This document shows, piece by piece, positions 59,551 to 64,000 of a stretch of DNA of 64,000 nucleotides. Made by a program: the position numbers and the translations under genes. The stretch is from Cyathus striatus (Eukaryota > Basidiomycota > Agaricomycetes > Agaricales > Nidulariaceae), in contig JAOVFP010000002.1 of assembly GCA_025738555.1 (NCBI GenBank), positions 1,178,001 to 1,242,000 on the forward strand, read 5' to 3'. Position 1 is the stretch's first letter; each line of letters starts with the position of its first letter. The notes below the pieces were generated by a model. That model had not been told where the DNA came from. It saw only the letters and a list, made by a program, of their open reading frames with translations, and searched no databases.

Positions 59551-62200
59551 ATGTTCAACGGAAATAAAAACTTTGTGATACAGAATGCCATTTTTATTGA
59601 CATCGGTAATAATGCTACGTTCTGTACGTTCACGTTCATACCGTTTCCTGCCACATCTTGATATGGACTATTTACTACTACGTTCTAGATGCAAGGAAGC
59701 TCTTTCGAAAGTCTGCAGATGATACTGAATCTCAACTTATATCAAAAGTAAGTCATGTTGCACTTGTCAGTGATTATACACATTTTTATGCCATCACAAA
59801 GTATCAACAATTTGGAAAGGGAGATATCCACATAGTGGATGGCCATTTGAATATAGACAAGATCTATGATGATGTTGTAGTTGAGTACCCAAGAGAAACT
59901 AAAAGAGCAGCACGAATCTATCACGGACAGCGCGGAGATGCAGTGAGTTGATGAATTAAGTACTTCTTTTATGCACATTTGAACACATACATCATAGCAA
60001 CTAAAGAAGGAAGTGGAAATTCTGTCTAAATTGTTGTACGTGAATGCTAGTTTTATAGTTGTAAACTTGTTGGTTACCTATTAGCTTTCAGCCCTCATCC
60101 CAGGGTTAGACAAGTGTTTGGTATATTTAAATGTAATGACAGCACTGGTCTGGTGTTTCATGATGACGGTAAACACACATATTATCTCACATGCCAGTGC
60201 AACTTCTAATTATAATAAAGGAACACATCGAAGATATGGAGAATATCTGTTGACTCTGAAGCCTTTGCAGCGTGCTGCCTTCAGTATAAAATATGTAAGT
60301 ATACATTTTAAGCCCCCCAAACCTCTAAAGTATTTAGCGGTACCTAGATATCAGATTATATTGTAAGTTCACTCTTTACTGAGTAAATTGTGTTTGTCCT
60401 CATTTCCAGAACACCTTTAAATATTTTGAACAGAAAATTAACTTAATCTATAGAAGCGGCGAAATTGATTTTGGTGTTGGAAATGTACTCGACCAACTTC
60501 ATTCTAAAGCAAGTTCTGATGCTGTCGACTTTTATGTCAATTCATCTGGTAGACTTAATGCTATCTTGTCGGTAAGTTGATTACATGGATCACTGCATGT
60601 TTCCTTATCGCACTGTAGATTTCCAACTATAAATTTCAACCATATAGCTACAGTCGGCATTATGGAAAAATAGGGAAATCGTGGAACACTATGAAACCTC
60701 CAGAAATTCTATCTCGAAATGACTTTAAACTAATCGACGTATTTCTCAACCCCAATAACATCATCTCCCAACATTATGTTGGTATGACACAAGAAATATC
60801 TGCATATCACCGTGTATTTCTCTCAGTGATGAGGACTAGTTATAAATTTCGCCACCCGAAAATTGAATGTTTTCTTGGGTATTCTGGTATAGTTCTGAAT
60901 CCATCGATGCCAGGCAAACTTAACTACCTTCACTACATATCTTGTCATGTCGACATCACTCAACAAGGCTTCCACAGCAGTTCGTGGTGTTGCGGCACGG
61001 ACTTATTTTACGAGGAATCATCATATGTACCTCAATTTACATGGTATGGACAAGACTAATTAGATGTTCAGTTATACCTAACTGAATACTTTCATGATAT
61101 CTTGCCAGCTTCAAATTAGACACTGATGTTATAATGCCAGTGACATATCATCAGACTCCTATACCATTTCATGTATTTTGCGACATCTCTGACAATACCT
61201 ATCATAATTGGCTTTATCAAGCTCCACAAATACTAGAAAATTCAGCCATTTGTGGTAAAAATAACACTAGCCGCTTGGGTATAGGTAATGAAGCTTTTAA
61301 ACACATGTTGACAAAATTTGCTAAAACTCTAAACTATTGTCCTACAGTATCTCATGTAACGATTCACATTGACATTACTATATTTTCCACTGCAATATTT
61401 CACTACGTGGAAAGTAACATGGATGCAGAAGTGTATTTATTTATTTCTGACCCTGAGATTGACCCAGTTGATGGAAGGTTTCTGGAGCCACATATTTTTT
61501 GGTCATTGGACAAGTCAGGAGCCAACCCACTAACAGAATATTCTGCCACTTTGATAGGACTCTCCACAAGTGCAAATATAACCATGGACCTGCAAATAAG
61601 CTACTGGGATAACTTTTACTATGAAGCCCTTCGTGATATTTACAAGATGCATGGGCTACTAATGATCCCTGATGTCTCGCGACATGTTGGCCCTTCTGGA
61701 TTTAAAGTCAATAACCAAGGTATTCAAATCAATTTCTTCTTTATGCTTAAATTTAATTTTACAAATAAAATGCAGATAAAAAAAGAAATTTTTTATCAAA
61801 CATAGAGGACAGTGTTGGTACAAGATATTTTAAAACAAGGCATGAGCTGGCGAAAAATCATGAATCCCCAGCCGCTCATTATAACACACGGAATAATTTT
61901 TCTATAAAGGAATACAATTCAGGGATAGGACCTGAAGAAAGATATGGTGCGGTGGTTATATCACCAAGCATTTCATCACTGTCTTGGATTGGAGTTACAA
62001 CCCTGGAAGATGGATTTGGTGTACTAGGAACTGTATACCAGACAAGAGAACATAGAGAACATTTAAGAATTCTTTGGGAAGCTCATGAAGATGATTGGGA
62101 GGAGATTAGTTATTTGGATGTAAACAGTGCCAGTGGCGACACGGATGCAGATCATTTTGAAGAATTGTCTGAGGGTTCAGCTGCTTCATTAGATAATTAA
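59551..62200 (+). CDS. Degenerate kinase-like agaricomycete family protein, paralogue C (intact)
   Basis: Ten exons join without a break: 59551-59623, 59689-59942, 59998-60035, 60092-60168, 60221-60294, 60410-60571, 60619-61043, 61109-61284, 61348-61719, 61776-62200; 2076 nt, 691 residues. Landmarks: MFNGNKNFVIQNAIFIDIG at the start; FGKGDIHIVDG; ETKRAARIYHGQRG (beta3-like); QLKKEVEILSKL and PHPRVRQVFGI (alphaC-like); TGLVFHDD (hinge-like); AVDFYVNSSGRLNAIL; NYLHYISCHVDITQQGF; WLYQAPQILENS; YLFISDPEIDPVDG; FWSLDKSGANPLTEYSA; SRHVGPSGF; SISSLSWIGVTTLEDGF; acidic tail. No kinase catalytic motifs. The MF..AKNF.IQ.G.F opening resembles the N-terminus of many agaricomycete NLR-like and kinase-like proteins (recollection). 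Segments 59748-59801 (54 nt) and 61285-61347 (63 nt) are stop-free and 3n; the second is spliced in this model, the first kept. Confidence 0.85.
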
Positions 62201-62369
62201 ATTTTACTGTACTTCCATGTTTATCCAGATCTTTCTTTCAAATATTACTTGTCCCTATTCTGTGGTTATGCATTTCTGTTAAACTGTTCTTTAATGGAAG
62301 TTCAACAGAAAATAGAAATGCAACTGATGTAAATGAGTCACTGCCCCAATTTTGCACAGGGTCTCTAGC

Positions 62370-63180
62370 ACAGGTGAGGGTGAGCTCATGTTGTTACCAG
62401 GCCAGTGACATGTATTAATTGATGACACTTCAGCATCCTGATGCTCACAACACTAACTATTATGGCAAGAAGTGTAAGTAAATATAAATATCTTGATGCA
62501 CAGGGGCATAGCTTGACATCACAGCAATTTTATGGCATTCACACATCTTAGTGGAAATGGTCTGTAGGAGAGGTATCCAGATCATTTTCACGCTGCTCAC
62601 ATTAAGTATAGCGCTATGTGCTTGAACAGCGCTCCCCTCCCTCATAATAATATCATGGAAGACCATTCAAATGTCATTCCGAAATTTTGAAGATGATGCA
62701 GATAACTGGCAGCACAGATTGTGAAAAGATGGAACAAAAACACCTCAACAGGCACCCAATAGCGGTGATGATTCTGTTGAAATCTGATATAGAAACAATG
62801 TGAAAGAAGAACACACCCCAGTGCTCAGCATGCAGTCCTAATAGAACACCAGTTCGAAAGGTTCCTCTTGAATCAATGTAAATATTTCCACGTGATTGAA
62901 TATTACAGTACAGAGGCTGTGTATATGAGTTCCTTTTGCTATGTCATGCTATGTATTGAGTTGGATTATCAATGATTCTGGTCAGGACAATCACAGCGCG
63001 AGAAGGTCAATAATCAGAGAACGGAACGACGACAGTGAAAACAGCGTATTGAGACGATCAGAGCCTGTAAGTATGACTCAGCATCATGAGTGGTGATGAG
63101 CAGAGAGAAGACGAAAGTGCGTATGAAGCTATTGGTGAGGACATATGGTAAGCGACACCAAGGGGTACCCCAAACCTCCT
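62370..63180 (-). repeat. Inverted duplicated block, copy 2 (mate at 1811-2690)
   Basis: Reverse complement of the block upstream of gene A. Homology runs from the TGGTAACAACATGAGCTCACC-like segment (about 62375-62395, inverted) through GGTACCCC/GGGGACACCC (about 63165). It stands about 170 bp after the stop of gene C, so its position relative to the gene differs from that at gene A. Confidence 0.7.
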
Positions 63181-64000
63181 GCACCCTTCCATCTGATTGG
63201 AAGAGGGAAAAGTACCTAGCAAGGCCATATACTAAGACTAAGAGAAGCACAGATATCAGCTCTTTCAATACACAATGGACGACACCCAACATACCTTCTT
63301 CCTCCCCAGTTCTCTGACCCGACACAATTAGTATACTCCCTACATTCTGCTTCCCTGAAATGACATTCATACTGATCCTCCTGATTCCCATATCATTAGC
63401 TCTTCATTGTCCCTCTCCGCCCAGAATATGCCATGTGCACCATTCGATCCTGATTCCTGTCAGCACCCGTTAAACTGCAATTTGCCGTATGACTGGCTCG
63501 TTTCGCTAGTAAATTCTCATCGCTTCCTTGTCTCCACTCAAATCCTGGTCAAATTCGTATATCCTAAATATAATAATATTCAAATGCAAAACTGTGCTTC
63601 ATTGGTGGAACATGCAGTTTCTGAACCATAGGACAGGAATAAACCATATCCAGAGACTTATCTAGGCCTTTTATCAGATCTTTTCCACATAATAAAGGAC
63701 TAAAACTTAGTAACATGTACCTTCTTCTGGTTTCTTTCACATCAATATTCGACCGCCAATCCCTCAAGGTGATGGCAAGGACTCAAACCCTTGACTGAGA
63801 GTCATCCCAATCCTCGCCGGCCTATCTGATCCCCTTCAATATGGTGCTTAAACAAAAGAAAAATCAACAGAAGAAAGTGGATATCAACCTAACAATGGAC
63901 ACAGTGATGCTAGGTGGTTGCTTGGTGGTCTGAACTTCTGAAGTGGCAGTGACCCTCAGTAAATACGAAAAATCATGCAATATCATGTCTATGGCATGCA
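63181..64000. other. No recognisable gene (right edge)
   Basis: Short frames only. On the minus strand around 63768-63790 a GGGTTTGAGTCCTTGCC run resembles a tRNA T-arm, but neighbouring bases do not form a complete cloverleaf that I can trace. Nothing else stands out. Confidence 0.4.

Noticed and set aside
63760..63840. tRNA gene on the minus strand near GGGTTTGAGTCC
   Set aside because: No complete cloverleaf can be drawn from neighbouring bases.

Overview
The window looks like a repeat-dense, gene-poor stretch of a filamentous basidiomycete (Agaricomycete) genome. This rests on short 50-65 nt introns with GTRNGT...YAG borders, a KDZ (Kyakuja/Dileera/Zisupton) transposase with its cysteine cluster, a Plavaka-type transposase remnant, and two protein families that I know only from agaricomycetes. 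No rRNA gene, intact tRNA gene, CRISPR array or bacterial operon was seen. All family names come from reading motifs; no database search was run.

Layout. (1) 1-5.5 kb: a degenerate repeat block, a block that recurs inverted at the right end of the window, then gene A (2788-5486, +), first of three paralogues of a degenerate kinase-like family. (2) 5.5-23.7 kb: almost no host genes. It holds a 701-bp hAT-like element with a perfect 8-bp target duplication (7098-7798), a 3.1-kb TIR element with GAGCATGAG-type repeats (10293-13438), a decayed Plavaka transposase (13.7-15.35 kb), G-rich tandem repeats (16.3-18.3 kb), an inverted-repeat element with 15 perfect 18-bp units (18.5-20.9 kb), and two broken gene fragments (22.2-23.74 kb). 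(3) 23.76-40.94 kb: a probable 17.2-kb KDZ transposon with near-identical terminal inverted repeats of about 840-870 bp. It carries its transposase (36173-40020, +), a well-preserved 11-exon gene of an agaricomycete-specific family (29271-31815, -), and an unrecognised ORF cluster inside its own inverted repeat (27050-28570). Its left TIR is interrupted by a 1,064-bp insert with an 8-bp target duplication. (4) 41-49.4 kb: little coding signal, a possible solo LTR (about 45.2-45.5 kb), and a 2.7-kb TIR element built from AACTCGA repeats around a TTTCCCACGC-type minisatellite. (5) 49.4-64 kb: two more members of the kinase-like family, pseudogene B (51564-54180, -) and intact gene C (59551-62200, +), head to head. 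Between them lies a nested pair of inverted-repeat elements, the inner one with an 8-bp target duplication. The right end repeats the gene A upstream block in inverted orientation.

How it fits together. The three kinase-like paralogues share the same exon plan. Their flanks share promoter, 3' UTR and larger blocks, so they look like segmental duplicates being eroded and rearranged by transposons. A and C can be spliced into 689 and 691 codons; B has a 1-nt deletion, an internal stop and a C-terminal deletion. The KDZ element appears to be a large mobile unit that has collected host-type cargo.
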